Source: Monoplex corrugatus (Eukaryota > Mollusca > Gastropoda > Littorinimorpha > Ranellidae). From it: 64,000 bases of DNA. Under the pieces are notes generated by a model. That model did not search any database, was not told the origin of the DNA, and saw nothing but the letters and a program-made list of their open reading frames with translations. The position numbers were made by a program, and so were the translations under genes. Shown piece by piece: positions 24,447 to 33,850 of this stretch (within the stretch, counting starts at the first letter, position 1; each line of letters starts with the position of its first letter). The stretch spans positions 76,945,354-77,009,353 of the forward strand of contig CM060312.1 in NCBI GenBank assembly GCA_030674185.1, written 5' to 3'.

Positions 24447-25789
24447 ACAACAACACATGCACAGAACACTGTCAAACTGCATTTTCATGATGCAAAGGAC
24501 TAATCTTAAAACCTGTAAAATTTTGTTTCCCACTGTTGCAAGCCTGTGCTCTGGGGATCTAGGAGGTCGCCCACAGATGACTCAATCGTGGGCCTGGAGA
24601 AGACTTGTGACGTCAAGCGTGGCTCCTACCGCGATCCCAGAGGGAGAGAGGTGAAGTGAGAGGTGAATGTTGCCATCATGCAAAAATTAGTGAAGCTTTC
24701 TAGGGTGAGTTTTGGCCTTCTCCCTTACTGTCTTACCTTCTTGAACTCTGAACATATTGGAAACCACTTCACATTAGTACCTGATAGACTGAAGGCAGCA
24801 TGCACATGTTTTCTGTGAGCCAGGTTTGAACCCATGCAGCTGTACTGAAGAAAGCCTCCCTATGAGACCTCACTGACTGAATCAGAACAAGTATTCTCAT
24901 TGGTACACGGATTATTGGCATCAATGTTTTAAGACAACTGTATCAATGCCTTGTCAAAAGATGTATTGGTGGTGTCAAAACGGCTGGACCTGATTTGGAC
25001 TGAATACCTCCGATTAATCTTGGATCAATTGTGACAAAATGGTTTGCAATTACCTAAACAAGACTCTATCCTTTCACTCAGACTCCCTCCCCACCCCCAC
25101 CCCCAGGTAAAGTGGTACTGGAGCCTCTAGTCGTACACAATTTCCAATCTCCCTACGCAAAAGAATGGAACCCATGAGAAAACAAATCATGGAAATGCAC
25201 TTGAAGCTCTGTAATGTAGACTAAAGTCTCTTTAAAAGAAAGACAGGGAAGAAAGAGGTCAGAAAAAGAGAGGGAAGGAGAGAGAGAGAGAAAGAAAGAA
25301 AGAAAAGAGAGAGAGACAGACAGACAGACAGAGAAAGAAAGAGAGACAGAGACAGAGACAGACAAAGAGAGAGAGAGAGAGACAGAGAGCCCAGGAGGTG
25401 ATTACTTCTCCCATGGTTTTACCTTTCCTTTCTTAAAATTAAATCCAAGATCAGAATTTCTCCATGTCCTTTAATACACTAAGATTTGTCCTGCAGATAT
25501 CCATATCATCTTGATCAAAAGCTTAGGCTTACATCATGTAATCAAGTCAAGAAATTTATGGTTATTTCAGACTGAGATTTATCATATAATTTTTTCCTTG
25601 ATGATTTCACCACACACACACGCACATACACACACACATATACACACACAGAATCACAAGCGTGTTAAATTAAGTAGTGTCTACTTTTTTGTGTTCTTAT
25701 ATCATTCATATCATAATTATGGTGTACTTGCATGCATGGCCTATTGTATTATTGTCAACAATGGTACAGCCCTATCATTAATAGCACAC

Positions 25790-25822
<33 letters not shown>

Positions 25823-25898
25823 CACCACACACACACACACCAACACACACACATACATCTACCTAACCATACCTTCACCATCAGGCATCACCCACCCA

Positions 25899-25966
<68 letters not shown>

Positions 25967-26014
25967 CTACCTAACCATTCCTACACCATCAGGCATCACC
26001 CACCCAACCACACA

Positions 26015-26046
<32 letters not shown>

Positions 26047-26973
26047 ACACACATACACACACACAAATACACAAACACACATACATACAGCAAATGCTTA
26101 CCAATGTCCCCTGGCCTGGATCCCCATCATACACTGTGAGTCGTACGTCACAGTCACGGATGTTGGCAGCTATTATAGACACATGCAGGTTAGTATGGTC
26201 AAAGTTGGATGTAGATTTCAGTGTCAGCGTGCAACTCTGAGGGGGCTGCTGCTCCTGAATGGTGCCATGACCAAAAACTGATGCCTGCTGACCATAGAGC
26301 TCTCTCACCGGGCCATTACAGTCTGCGTTGCTGTCTAGGTAGACTGTACAGAAGGTTAAAAGAAAAAGATGGTTGAGCCATTCTATAATCTCCCTTTTTA
26401 TACAAAAATCAATATAAACAAACAAACAAACAGACAATTTGTTTCTAACAAATGCATTATTCATGACAAATCTCTGTAAAGCCAAAAAACTAAAACACAA
26501 CAAGTATTAAAAACTATCAACACCACTCCGTTATTTGTACAATTTGTCATGCTTACTCTGATGGAAAAAAGTATAATCAAAGAATGATAACATCATGGAG
26601 GAAATGTAGATATGCGAGACCAATATCATGTTACAAAGTTTAGACAGTGAATCGGTTATTATGACCCAAATACTATCTGTGATTGCATACCTCGTAAAAT
26701 TGGTAAGTGATTCAAGGTAGATCTATTTCTGAACATATTATGAACATACAGCTTAGCATGCGATTCATCACTTCATGCATGGGCAAGCAATTGTGGAAAC
26801 ATGTGTGCACACACATCCAGAAAAATGAGACAGAAATGAACAATTAATCTAGACGTGCATATTTGTTTTTTTGTGGTTTTGTCAGCTCTGACAAAGGACC
26901 ACAACATAAAGCTTGGATAATCTGCGTGTGTGTGTGTGTATGTGTGTGTGTGGTGTGTGTGTGTGTGTGTGTG

Positions 26974-27030
<57 letters not shown>

Positions 27031-28955
27031 TTGTGCTGTGTGTCGTGTGCTGTGTGATTCACACAATCACATAATCACACACACACATACATGTATACAT
27101 ACATACAAACATACATCACATAATACATACATACATACATACATACATACATAGCCTAACAGTTGTCACAAAGATTTTGATCAAGTTTTAATAATTATCA
27201 AAAGGTAAACTTAAATAAATCACAACTGCAATCCACAATGGACCATGATCATACAACAACAGAATTCCCATCCATCCGTGGAAAGAGATTCTCTACCAAG
27301 CATGACATGAAGATTCACAAGTCGCAAAAGTGCTGTATCGCAAAAGTGCTGTATCAGTGTATGGAGACCATAACTGAAAGACAAGAAGCGAAGTGTGACA
27401 GCAGATAAGACGTCAAAAAACAATGGCCAAAAATCAAACCACAGCACCAAGGACCTTAATGTTGATGATTCTACCGAGGACTATGCAAAGCCACTTAATG
27501 CCACATGCCAGAAACTCAACATATGCAAAAAAGGAATGAGAGGGCTGGAAGAGGAAACAGTCCACAAACTAAATGCACTGACAGAAAGGAGCACTCTGGA
27601 ACATAAATTACCCATGTTCCAAGATGATATGAAGCATGTAATGACACCTATGGAATACAGACAAAGGTGAAAACATCTCCTCAAAAATCTAGATATGTCA
27701 CAGATGGAAGAAACACACAGGAAAAATTTAAAAAAAAAATCTCAAGAAAGAAATGAAGGCTGCCTCAGATCTGAGAAGTGAGGGGAGACAAAATACAGAA
27801 AAACCTGAAAGTGAAAGAAAATGCCCTCAGAAAAATAGAATCAGCAAGGAGGAGAAGGAGCAAAAAGAAGAAAACCCCAGACTTCTTCTCAGAAAGCCTT
27901 TTCAGTTCACCAGGGAACTATCTGATCAGTCCAAATCGGGAACACTCACAGTGGACAAAGAAACTCTGAAACAGCATCTCAGGAGACATTATATGAACTG
28001 CATATCTGGTGCAGCCTGCAATGTCAGAGAAAATGCTTATTAACAAGCCACCAATGCTGGATGAATTAAAGAAAATAGAGTCAAATCATCACCTGGCCTA
28101 ATGGAATAGCTGGTCTGAAAATGAAATGAAATAAATCAAAAAGACCGCTAAACAGACTGAACTCGAGTTTCAGTGTCAATTTCCTCAAGACAGCTTTCCC
28201 ATGCTAGGAATAAATTCCATGTGCACCACTGCCAAAGACGCCGCATGAGGTTATCATTATTGCCATTTTTGTTTAAAGCCCAGCCATGAGGTTAGACTGT
28301 CTATGCAGACACAATGGCACGCAGTATATAGGCCTACATGAACATATTACATATAAGTAATGTATGCAGGCACAGTTACACACATTATGTTCACTTAGTT
28401 GTATACACACATCTGCACACACACTCACAGAGGTTGTTGCATTAATCAAGTACACATGATGTAAATATATAAAACCACAAAACAATGTCACACAATGGTA
28501 CACACAAAGATACACCAGCAATATTCACACTTTATATCTGAACTCTTGTGTGTCAAAGATGGAATGAACCGTACCTGTTATCATGTTACAGACTTGCAGA
28601 ATGTATCCCCTCTTCAGAACAGTTCAGATGTAAAAATGTGGACACTGCTTACACACACCATGGCAACAGTCACAGACCAACAGTACTACATGTGTTTATG
28701 TATCTATGCAAACATACAGAGGAAAGTGAGATTAATCAGAGGTGCTGTTTAATGCTGTAACCCTTTCTCTTCATTACAGAATAAAATTCATGAGTATCCA
28801 ACAGCTTCTGGCAATCTGATGGGTTAAGTGTACAGCTGTCACTCACATTTATCTCGTTGTGTAGGCTTGATGTTGTTGAGCTGGCCCCAACCCACTGGTA
28901 TTGCCAGTGTCAGCATCACCAGCAATGTTCCTCTACCTCCCATGATCACCATCAT
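14262..28955 (-). CDS. single-pass membrane protein with CUB-like ectodomain and PPxY-bearing tail (seven coding exons)
   Basis: Joining 28955-28847, 26343-26102, 24374-24233, 23845-23685, 21790-21573, 21023-20873 and 14930-14262 gives 1,692 bases (563 residues plus stop) with every phase consistent. Residues 1-24 are a signal peptide. Residues about 37-165 form a CUB-like domain with cysteines in DCNGP, QSCTL, RDCDV and FDCKT plus the TVYDG block. One hydrophobic helix (AVIGIVGAIYLVTVILILLG) is followed by CYRRFK, which places the tail in the cytoplasm. The tail has an arginine-rich RERQRERDRRQGRGRG stretch, poly-Glu, poly-Pro, two PPSY motifs (WW-domain ligands) and a YSYL sorting-like motif. 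The protein is not assigned to a named family. A role as receptor or adaptor at the cell surface is inference only. Head-to-head with an inverted partial copy at 51-53 kb. Confidence 0.85.
15690..16712. repeat. diverged tandem duplication split by a LINE fragment
   Basis: A unit containing TAATGATAGCTTGAAA, a CA array, GATCACAGAACTGTGAGTAAC and ATTGGACCAAAC (15,690-15,890) is repeated from about 15,893. The second unit is interrupted at about 15,945-16,590 by an L2-like LINE fragment and resumes with GATCACAGATCTGTAAGTAAC. Confidence 0.6.
15945..16590 (+). mobile_element. 5'-truncated L2/CR1-like LINE fragment
   Basis: Open from about 15,947 (KADHISPLLAQLHWLPVS) through SSLLEIYVPSRTLRS to FKSALKTHLFSSA and a stop at 16,289-16,291. 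This is the C-terminal region of the same LINE as at 61.0-62.7 kb. The 3' UTR has a GT array and ends with GCGCTTAGATTTGATTTTATCAAGATTTTGCGC, a palindromic tail, then TATAAATATTGTAATTATT. Confidence 0.85.
17570..17755 (+). mobile_element. C-terminal scrap of an RTE-like LINE
   Basis: The plus strand reads NISGQNIQEIIHKSQDRVAW, then REMVISWCAAATTEPGD and a stop. The layout (Q-D-R-x-x-W-R) matches the ends of RTE-like reverse transcriptases. It is inserted in opposite orientation within the L1/Tx1 relic. No 5' part is present. Confidence 0.5.
18610..19229. mobile_element. 612-bp MITE with TTAA target duplication
   Basis: TTAA (18,610-18,613) then CTCTCTCACTACGA at the left; TACATAGTGAGTGAG then TTAA (19,226-19,229) at the right. 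The two ends form an imperfect terminal inverted repeat of about 14 bp. Removing the element brings the two halves of the L1/Tx1 relic back together at ...CLDFFN, which supports the boundaries. No transposase ORF lies inside. TTAA targeting suggests piggyBac-type mobilisation (inference). Confidence 0.7.
20003..20401 (+). repeat. 57-bp minisatellite, seven copies
   Basis: Seven head-to-tail units start TAGCTGTATC at 20,003, 20,060, 20,117, 20,174, 20,231, 20,288 and 20,345. They are identical apart from one base in unit four (GGAATTAGG for GGCATTAGG). The array lies in the last intron of gene 1. It is very recent, or homogenised. Confidence 0.95.
20873..21023 (-). CDS. gene 1, coding exon 6
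   Basis: Acceptor TCTGTATCCAG, donor CACAG|GTAATG. It encodes IDIPPKKYLVEQ, then a strongly basic RRWERERQRERDRRQGRGRG stretch, then QNTSYVQADDDHPQ. Starts in phase 2 and ends in phase 0, so it joins exactly to DTFVERI of the next exon. Confidence 0.85.
21573..21790 (-). CDS. gene 1, coding exon 5
   Basis: Acceptor TCTCTTAG precedes GGTGCAAACAAACC. It encodes the membrane-proximal tail GANKPWEQHQLSTFRPPTS, SSDVWASNMSRGR, PPQRRRIQP and an acidic SEDEDSVFDDG end. The donor consistent with the next exon's phase is GGCAA|GTGTTG, which is weak. An overlapping GC-type donor (ATG|GCAAGT) would shift the frame and was not chosen. Confidence 0.75.
22090..22690 (+). repeat. degenerate minisatellite, unit of about 52 bp
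   Basis: CTACTTCTAATTTCA followed by GGCTATCATTTTTTGTTAT recurs about ten times. Some units are shortened to about 33 bp by loss of the TTTTTGTTATC step. The array is in the intron between coding exons 4 and 5 of gene 1. Confidence 0.85.
22700..23640. other. intronic non-coding stretch
   Basis: No exon with matching phase or recognisable domain was found. Short plus-strand ORFs here have no motif. Confidence 0.4.
23685..23845 (-). CDS. gene 1, coding exon 4 (transmembrane segment)
   Basis: Acceptor TTTTTTTCAG and donor TTTAAG|GTAGGT are strong. The exon encodes the stalk GKEPGYENDYGDTWGFFREK, the transmembrane helix AVIGIVGAIYLVTVILILLG and the stop-transfer residues CYRRFK. It sits between long AT-rich introns. 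Confidence 0.9.
24233..24374 (-). CDS. gene 1, coding exon 3 (second half of CUB-like domain)
   Basis: The acceptor AG at 24,375-24,376 lies directly against a CA microsatellite (24,378-24,446), so the polypyrimidine tract is the GT array on the transcribed strand. Encodes KGFDCKTPVLPNQQDLLTTG, DVVSFILERRDAVNSNFDIQ and IKVTPLI, the terminal strands of the CUB-like fold. Donor CATTT|GTAAGG, phase 1. Confidence 0.85.
24378..24446. repeat. CA microsatellite adjoining a splice acceptor
   Basis: (CA)n with one CACCA interruption, starting within 2 bp of the acceptor of coding exon 3 of gene 1. On the transcribed strand it supplies a (GT)n tract in place of a normal pyrimidine tract. Confidence 0.9.
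24450..25254. other. intronic non-coding stretch
   Basis: Bases 24,533-24,660 are clearly GC-richer than the surroundings (AGGAGGTCGCCCACAGATG and onward). No splice-flanked exon fits the phase of gene 1, so it is probably a repeat fragment. The remainder is unremarkable. Confidence 0.35.
25255..25392. repeat. GA/GACA microsatellite
   Basis: Mixed AGAGAG, AAAG and GACAGACA units of about 140 bp. Confidence 0.9.
25608..26092. repeat. CA-rich satellite with two near-identical spacers
   Basis: CA arrays at 25,610-25,650, 25,787-25,850, 25,904-25,962 and 26,011-26,090 are separated by the repeated spacer CATCAGGCATCACCCACCCA with ATCTACCTAACCAT on its 5' side. The array therefore also has a longer period of about 110 bp. 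The histidine/threonine ORF here is a repeat artefact. Confidence 0.85.
26102..26343 (-). CDS. gene 1, coding exon 2 (first half of CUB-like domain)
   Basis: Acceptor CTTCTGTACAG, donor CATTG|GTAAGC. It encodes YLDSNADCNGPVREL, YGQQASVFGHGTI, PPQSCTLTLKSTSNF, ANIRDCDVRLTVYDGDPGQG and TL. The cysteine pattern and the hydrophobic alternation before YDG are CUB-like. The intron to the 3' side begins in a long CA microsatellite. Confidence 0.88.
26925..27152. repeat. GT microsatellite followed by CATA repeat
   Basis: (GT)n at 26,925-27,036 with TGGTG and TTG interruptions, then CACACA and (CATA)n to 27,152. It lies in intron 2 of gene 1. Confidence 0.9.
27390..28050 (+). mobile_element. relic R2-like LINE fragment
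   Basis: Two plus-strand frames carry a lysine-rich stretch (ESARRRRSKKKKTPDFF) and, in the other frame, KPFQFTRELSDQSKSG and SGTLTVDKETLKQHLRRHY. That sequence resembles the segment before the reverse transcriptase in R2-like LINEs of fish and molluscs (SGTL-x-K-E-L-HL). The expected SAPGPNG-type RT block is not visible. Several stops and a frameshift show it is dead. Assignment is from pattern recognition only. Confidence 0.45.
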
Positions 28956-29020
28956 GAGCAGGTGTGCATCACATTCACCTTCAGTAATGTCTGCTTATGT
29001 TGAAGACCACAGACAACCTG
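28847..29020 (-). CDS. gene 1, exon with start codon and signal peptide
   Basis: The acceptor TGTTTGCAG precedes 29,020. The segment 29,020-28,956 is 5' UTR, and translation starts at 28,955 with MMVIMGGRGTLL and the hydrophobic core VMLTLAIPVGWG, a typical signal peptide. The mature start is probably near QLNNIKP. Donor AAAT|GTGAGT, phase 1. A mirror-image copy of this exon lies at 52,561-52,734 on the plus strand, with a stop codon. Confidence 0.88.
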
Positions 29021-29107
29021 CTGCAAACAAAGCATTGCATCAATTGAATTGCAAAACCTTGAGAAAAAAGCATATTTAATAAAGTAAACAAACAAAAAAA
29101 GAAACTG

Positions 29108-29147
29108 AAACACACACACATAACCCCACACACACACACACACACAC

Positions 29148-29207
<60 letters not shown>
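29108..29207. repeat. CA microsatellite
   Basis: (CA)n with single AACCCC and CAACA interruptions, 88 bp upstream (transcript sense) of the signal-peptide exon acceptor. The mirror position in the right arm has only a short GT run (52,456-52,471). Confidence 0.9.
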
Positions 29208-29208
<1 letters not shown>

Positions 29209-29669
29209 CAAAACAAAACAAAACTGAAACTGACTGCAACTGTAGTGTACAGAAAACCTGCAAATTTTCAACAGAGACAAATGACAGGCACCACTTTGCT
29301 ATCTTAAATGCTCAGTCAGAATTTCATTTTTTTATATATATATACAATTTGTTTTGCTGCCTGTCTTCTGCACAACTCCTTTTCAACACCCCTTCATAGC
29401 TCATTTCGGCTCCCCAACACATCTTCATTTTCACAGAAACAGGTGACATGGAACTGCCATGATAACAGGGTATGAAGAGCCACGGAATCTGGGACAATTT
29501 TACACAGTGCTGTAATGAGACTGCCGAACAGGAATGTACTGTGTGCTTACTTTCATAACATACCCTGGCACCAACCTGCCTGAGAGATACAGACACCCTG
29601 ATATTGGTCACAGGTAAAAAAAAAAAGCAAATCCAAAAAACAAAAAAAACACCCCAGAAAACAAAGCAC

Positions 29670-29905
29670 TAGTCTCAGTAATGCATATATACACAATGGA
29701 TGAGGCTTGACCATGTGGTCCCAGTCTTCCTAACAAGCCCACACCACAGTCAGCTCTGGAAAGGAGCCAGTCAGAATAAACACAAAAACAAAAATAAAAA
29801 AAACAATAATCCTACAATTGTTTGCACTGATAGGGGTTTGAATCCATGACCTGCCAGTCAGTAGTCTGTGGCACTAACCACTTTGCCATGTGCTCAGTAA
29901 AAATT
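29670..29905 (-). mobile_element. tRNA-derived SINE in gene 1 intron 1
   Basis: On the minus strand an A-box-like CAAAGTGGTTAGTGCCACAG and a B-box-like ATGGATTCAAACCCC are followed by the shared body (CTCCTTTCCAGAGCTGACTG, GGGACCACATGGTC). The body part, without the head, is also present in the right arm at about 51,850-51,930. The SINE thus predates the inverted duplication, and that copy lost its head. Confidence 0.65.
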
Positions 29906-29934
29906 TCAAGTTGCCATCCATAGACACTGATGGG

Positions 29935-29937
<3 letters not shown>

Positions 29938-29994
<57 letters not shown>

Positions 29995-30003
29995 ACACAC
30001 ACA
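29938..30003. repeat. CA microsatellite
   Basis: About 64 bp (CA)n next to fold-back copy 2. Confidence 0.95.
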
Positions 30004-30012
30004 CTGCTTTGT

Positions 30013-30204
30013 TTAACCCTTTGACTCCCGCACATTATCCACCAAATGCAAAAGCTTAACCCTTTGATTACTCACCCTATCGACCAGCTTCCAGCAGGAA
30101 GCTGGTGGACAGGGTGAGGGAATCAAAGGGTTAAGCTTTTGCTTTGCTAGCATGGTTGGCAATGCAGGACACTGATGTAAAGGGTGAGGGAGTCAAAGGA
30201 TTAA
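30013..30204. mobile_element. TTAA-flanked fold-back element, copy 2
   Basis: TTAA (30,013-30,016), CCCTTTGACTCCCGCAC..., GGGAGTCAAAGGA, TTAA (30,201-30,204). An inner hairpin runs from CTTAACCCTTTGATTACTC to GAATCAAAGGGTTAAG with the apex CAGCTTCCAGCAGGAAGCTG. The inner hairpin has its own TTAA borders. Length without TTAA is 184 bp. Confidence 0.8.
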
Positions 30205-31290
30205 GTCTGTGTCAATCCATTCTTTTTCAATCCACATCTATAAATTATGGTGGCACAATGTGCAATTACTGCGTGACAATAAAATCTGTCCAAAGTTATT
30301 AAAATTTAAAAATAGTACAAATGTAATTGTAGTAGCAAGCATTAGAATAATGTAAGTACTAATGTTCTTAAAGAAAAATGTTACAGTCTCCAATACACAA
30401 ATTTCATTCAATTGAAGTCAACAAAGTGACAGACATACACAACAGGTTTATACTAAAATAGTGGGGATATGAGAAGAATTCCCTTTTGTGCAGCTGCGAG
30501 TGGTCAGCCAAAAACTGTGAGCTAGCACTTCCATTGGTGGGTTGCTGATTTTGCTTTCATGTTTTCATTCTGGACAGACTGGACAAACTAAACTTCAAAT
30601 TATGTTCCTGACTGAGACAGAAATAAGTTTTGATTGCATTTTTAGCTTCTATGAAATATTTTACTTAGCCCTGTTCAGCTGACATGCCAGATCTCCAGAT
30701 TAGAGTCTCAAAAGCAGGTTAATTACAACTTCAGCAAGTGGGGTGGTGTGCTGTGGATGGGTTTCACACCAGCCACTCTGCCAATGTGATATCATCATCT
30801 TCACTCTTGTTACAATCACTACTGATGGTAAAGTTACTGAGATAACAGTTTTGTGTGATGTTTTGATGGACATTACAAATAATGAGACAAACAAACAAAC
30901 ACAAAACAAAATCATTTCTTCCATTAATTTTGTTTGTCTTTATTTCAACACTACACATACAGGACAGTTATTTGGATAAAAACAATACAGGAAACATTTA
31001 TGATCTATCTAATCATATTTCATTAACTGCAGTTTATTTACTTTTAAAAATAATTATTGTCTACTAAACATTCATTATATATATATTTTTTTATTTTTTT
31101 ATTTCATTGGTTGAGTTGGGATTCTTTTGGCATCATAGATGATCTTGAAGAGGAGAAGAGTATGTATTAAGCTGATTTAATGAGCCCATACATGTTTTTT
31201 TGTTGCGTTGTTTTTGCTTTTTATGATACATATATATAAAAGATACCTTCAGCATTTAAAAAAAATTCATTCCCATTCTTTTTTCTCTAG

Positions 31291-31910
31291 AGTCATGCCA
31301 CCAAGGAAAAGAAAAGTGGAGCCAGAGATGCCAGGGCTGATGCATCAGCGCTTGACAACTTCAGCATGCCTAGTGGAAGCAGTATCAGTGCTAGTAGTAG
31401 TAACAGTAATAGTAGTTGTAGTAGTAGCAGTAGTAGTAGTAGTAGTAGTAGTAGTATCGTAATAGTAATAATAGTAGTGGCATTTGTAGAAATATGATGT
31501 GAAAAAGTGGTCATGTACATAAATTTTGTATTAACAACCAATGAGACTGGTGGTGAAAAATGCATCATTTTGTGTATATTTCATTTTCTGACTATTCATT
31601 CAACTCATTGCTTTTATTTTTTTTCAAATCAAAGTGACCATTCAGACAAAAATGATGTTGATTTTTTTTTTGCACCCTCTCCTTCTCCCAGTGTATGTTG
31701 TTTTCTTAATGCACAACAAGATAAAAAAATTTTTATTGGGTAATTACCAAAAAAACTATTTTGAATAGTCATAGTTTTTCATTATGAGTAATATGTGACC
31801 TCCCAGCATGAAATCTGTCTTAACTAGCATTTTCGGTATTTTGAGATACATATCACTGGAAAGTGTACATACTGCTGATTATTTTGGTACCTGAATAAAG
31901 CTGGTACTAA
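31291..31910 (+). other. candidate plus-strand terminal exon nested in intron 1
   Basis: The strong acceptor TTCTTTTTTCTCTAG ends at 31,290. From 31,291 a frame is open for 67 codons: SHATKEKKSGARDARADASA, LDNFSMPSGSSIS, then a serine run from (AGT)n and a stop at 31,495-31,497. AATAAA lies at 31,894-31,899, about 400 bp downstream. No upstream exon was recognised. It could be a captured gene fragment, a processed remnant or coincidence, and it is absent from the right arm. Confidence 0.3.
31378..31460. repeat. AGT trinucleotide repeat
   Basis: (AGT)n with a few substitutions, about 80 bp. Confidence 0.9.
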
Positions 31911-33165
31911 AAAAAATGCAGAAGTTAAAGTCATTAAGTTGTATGACAGACATTTTGAGAATACGGCCTCTAAAGTTTTTATGTACTCTCCTACACATTT
32001 TCCTTAAATTTCTCTATTTGGTGGCTTTGACCCAGTTTGTTTCTAATTTTAGCTGTCATTATCTGAAAGGTGCACCAAAGAGCTTTTTGTCAGTATGTTA
32101 CATGTGGGGGTTCTGCACAGGTTACAGTTCGCAATAAGGGACAAAGATAGATACTTTTGGTAAGAAATTGCGTTCTTTCTGCTGCGATCAGTGCAATAAA
32201 TTACCACTTTAAATTGAATAATGATTTGTTTTCAAGAAAAAAAATCCTGTGGAGGACAGATTATTGTCCATAGAAATCAATTTTGAGAAAAAGTCAGAAC
32301 ACCCCAGGTAGACCCCCAGTCACCTTTTCAGCTCCTAGTGCTGTTTGAGTGACTGCGAGTTAAGACTGAATTGGTGGTAGGAGGTCACACATCTGGAATC
32401 TATATGTGTCAAATAACAAGCCAGAATTCAAACAACTGAGGAAGTTACAGTGGTTTCATGAGTCAAGTAGGTATTAATTATCATTTTAAGCTCATTCCGG
32501 CGTCTTCAATTCAATCAATTACTGGCTTATAAGTTATATACCACAACTATTTACATCATCAGTAAAACATGGAGTCTGTATGTGGCAAATAGCAAGCCAG
32601 AATTCCAACAATTGTGGAAGTTGTGATGATTTTATTACTCATATAGGTTATATTGTTGTTCTTATTAAGGTAATTCATTGATTTCTGGGTTAATAACCAA
32701 AACTAGTGAGATTACTCATACTTTTTTTTTGTCATAATGATTAAATGAATACTGAGATTACTCATACTTTTTGTCATAATGAATACCTTGAGTCTGTGTG
32801 ACATGTGTCTGGCAAATAACAAACCAAGAGTTCTAACAGTGGGTAGTTTTCTTTTTTATAAGCTCATTTAGGTAAATGATTAAATTTTGACTGATTAGAG
32901 CAAAGTTTCATCATCTCATAAACAGTTAAGCTGTCTTGTGCTAATGAAAAGTTTTCTGATAATCATCAGTTTTTGCTTTTTGGTTCATTCTTTACACAGT
33001 TATGTTGTTTTATATTTACAAAACAAAGGCAAACAAGTTTCTGCTATGTGCACCTGTATGAAATTGAAAAAGTCACAAATTCTATTATTTCAAAAATTCA
33101 TAAATGTTGTCACAGTCAACTGAAGAAAAATCATTTTACACGACTGGAAAGCTAATTTGTTCTTC
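31911..33165. other. intron 1 stretch, no gene seen
   Basis: AT-rich. A motif of about 25 bp (CAAATA-CAAGCCAGAATTC-AACAA) recurs at 32,410 and 32,585, and TGAGATTACTCATACTTTTT recurs at 32,707 and 32,754. These are small internal duplications without coding content. Confidence 0.5.
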
Positions 33166-33380
33166 TTAACCCTTTGATCCCCACCCCCTATCCAGCGACT
33201 GCAAAAAGTTAACCCTTTGATTCTCTCAACCTATCCCTTTGATTCCCTCACCCTATCCACCTGCTTTTTGTTGGAAGGTGGTACACATGGTGAGGGAATC
33301 AAAAGGTTAAGTTTTTGCTTTGCTAGCATAGTTGACAATGCAGGATGCTGGTGGATAGGGGTGCGGAATCAAAAGGTTAA
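33166..33380. mobile_element. TTAA-flanked fold-back element, copy 3
   Basis: TTAA (33,166-33,169) then CCCTTTGATCCCC; ends GGAATCAAAAGG then TTAA (33,377-33,380). It has the inner hairpin around CACCTGCTTTTTGTTGGAAG and the GCTTTGCTAGCATAGTTGAC segment. It is absent from the corresponding position of the right arm. Confidence 0.75.
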
Positions 33381-33815
33381 AGTGGCATTAATTACATAAT
33401 TTACTTTAAAAACTGAATTTTTAGGTCCTACAAATTGACAAGCCTTAATTAAATAATTTGTGACATAAATTTTAAGATATGCTGCACACCATTTTGTCAT
33501 GCCTGTTTTTGTCATAATTACAAAAACAGTGAGAATCATCAGTCACCAGAAGATAAACTTCACTCCTACATGCTACTGTATTATAGCAACAGTGTATACA
33601 GTATAGACTACATTCGTCGATTCGATACTGCGGAAGTCAATCTGAATTTTTTACAGCCGTGGCAGTTACTCTTGTAATACAAATCTTATACGAAAACACG
33701 AATGAAGACATTGTGCATTTAATATTGAAATATTTCAATCATTAGACAAAAATAAAATAAACATAACATAAGCAGACATCGACATCGACATTACACTTTT
33801 GAAATCGACTCTTAC

Positions 33816-33850
33816 CTATTGGTCCGCCATGTTTCAATGTTTGGTACTTC
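33816..33850 (-). other. gene 1, non-coding first exon (3' boundary)
   Basis: On the minus strand CCAATAG|GTAAGAG (donor at 33,815-33,814) ends a probable 5' UTR exon. The same junction is conserved as CTAGTAG|GTAAGG at 51,317/51,318 in the inverted copy, which supports it as a real splice site. It contains ATGGCGGACCAATAG, a four-codon upstream ORF ending at the junction. The transcription start was not determined. Intron 1 is about 4.8 kb. Confidence 0.65.

Noticed and set aside
24533..24660. Extra exon in a GC-rich patch of the intron between coding exons 2 and 3
   Set aside because: No acceptor/donor pair with a phase compatible with gene 1 was found; more likely a repeat fragment.
25511..26281. 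256-residue His/Thr-rich plus-strand ORF
   Set aside because: It is made of CA satellite and runs antisense across a real gene 1 exon (26,102-26,343).
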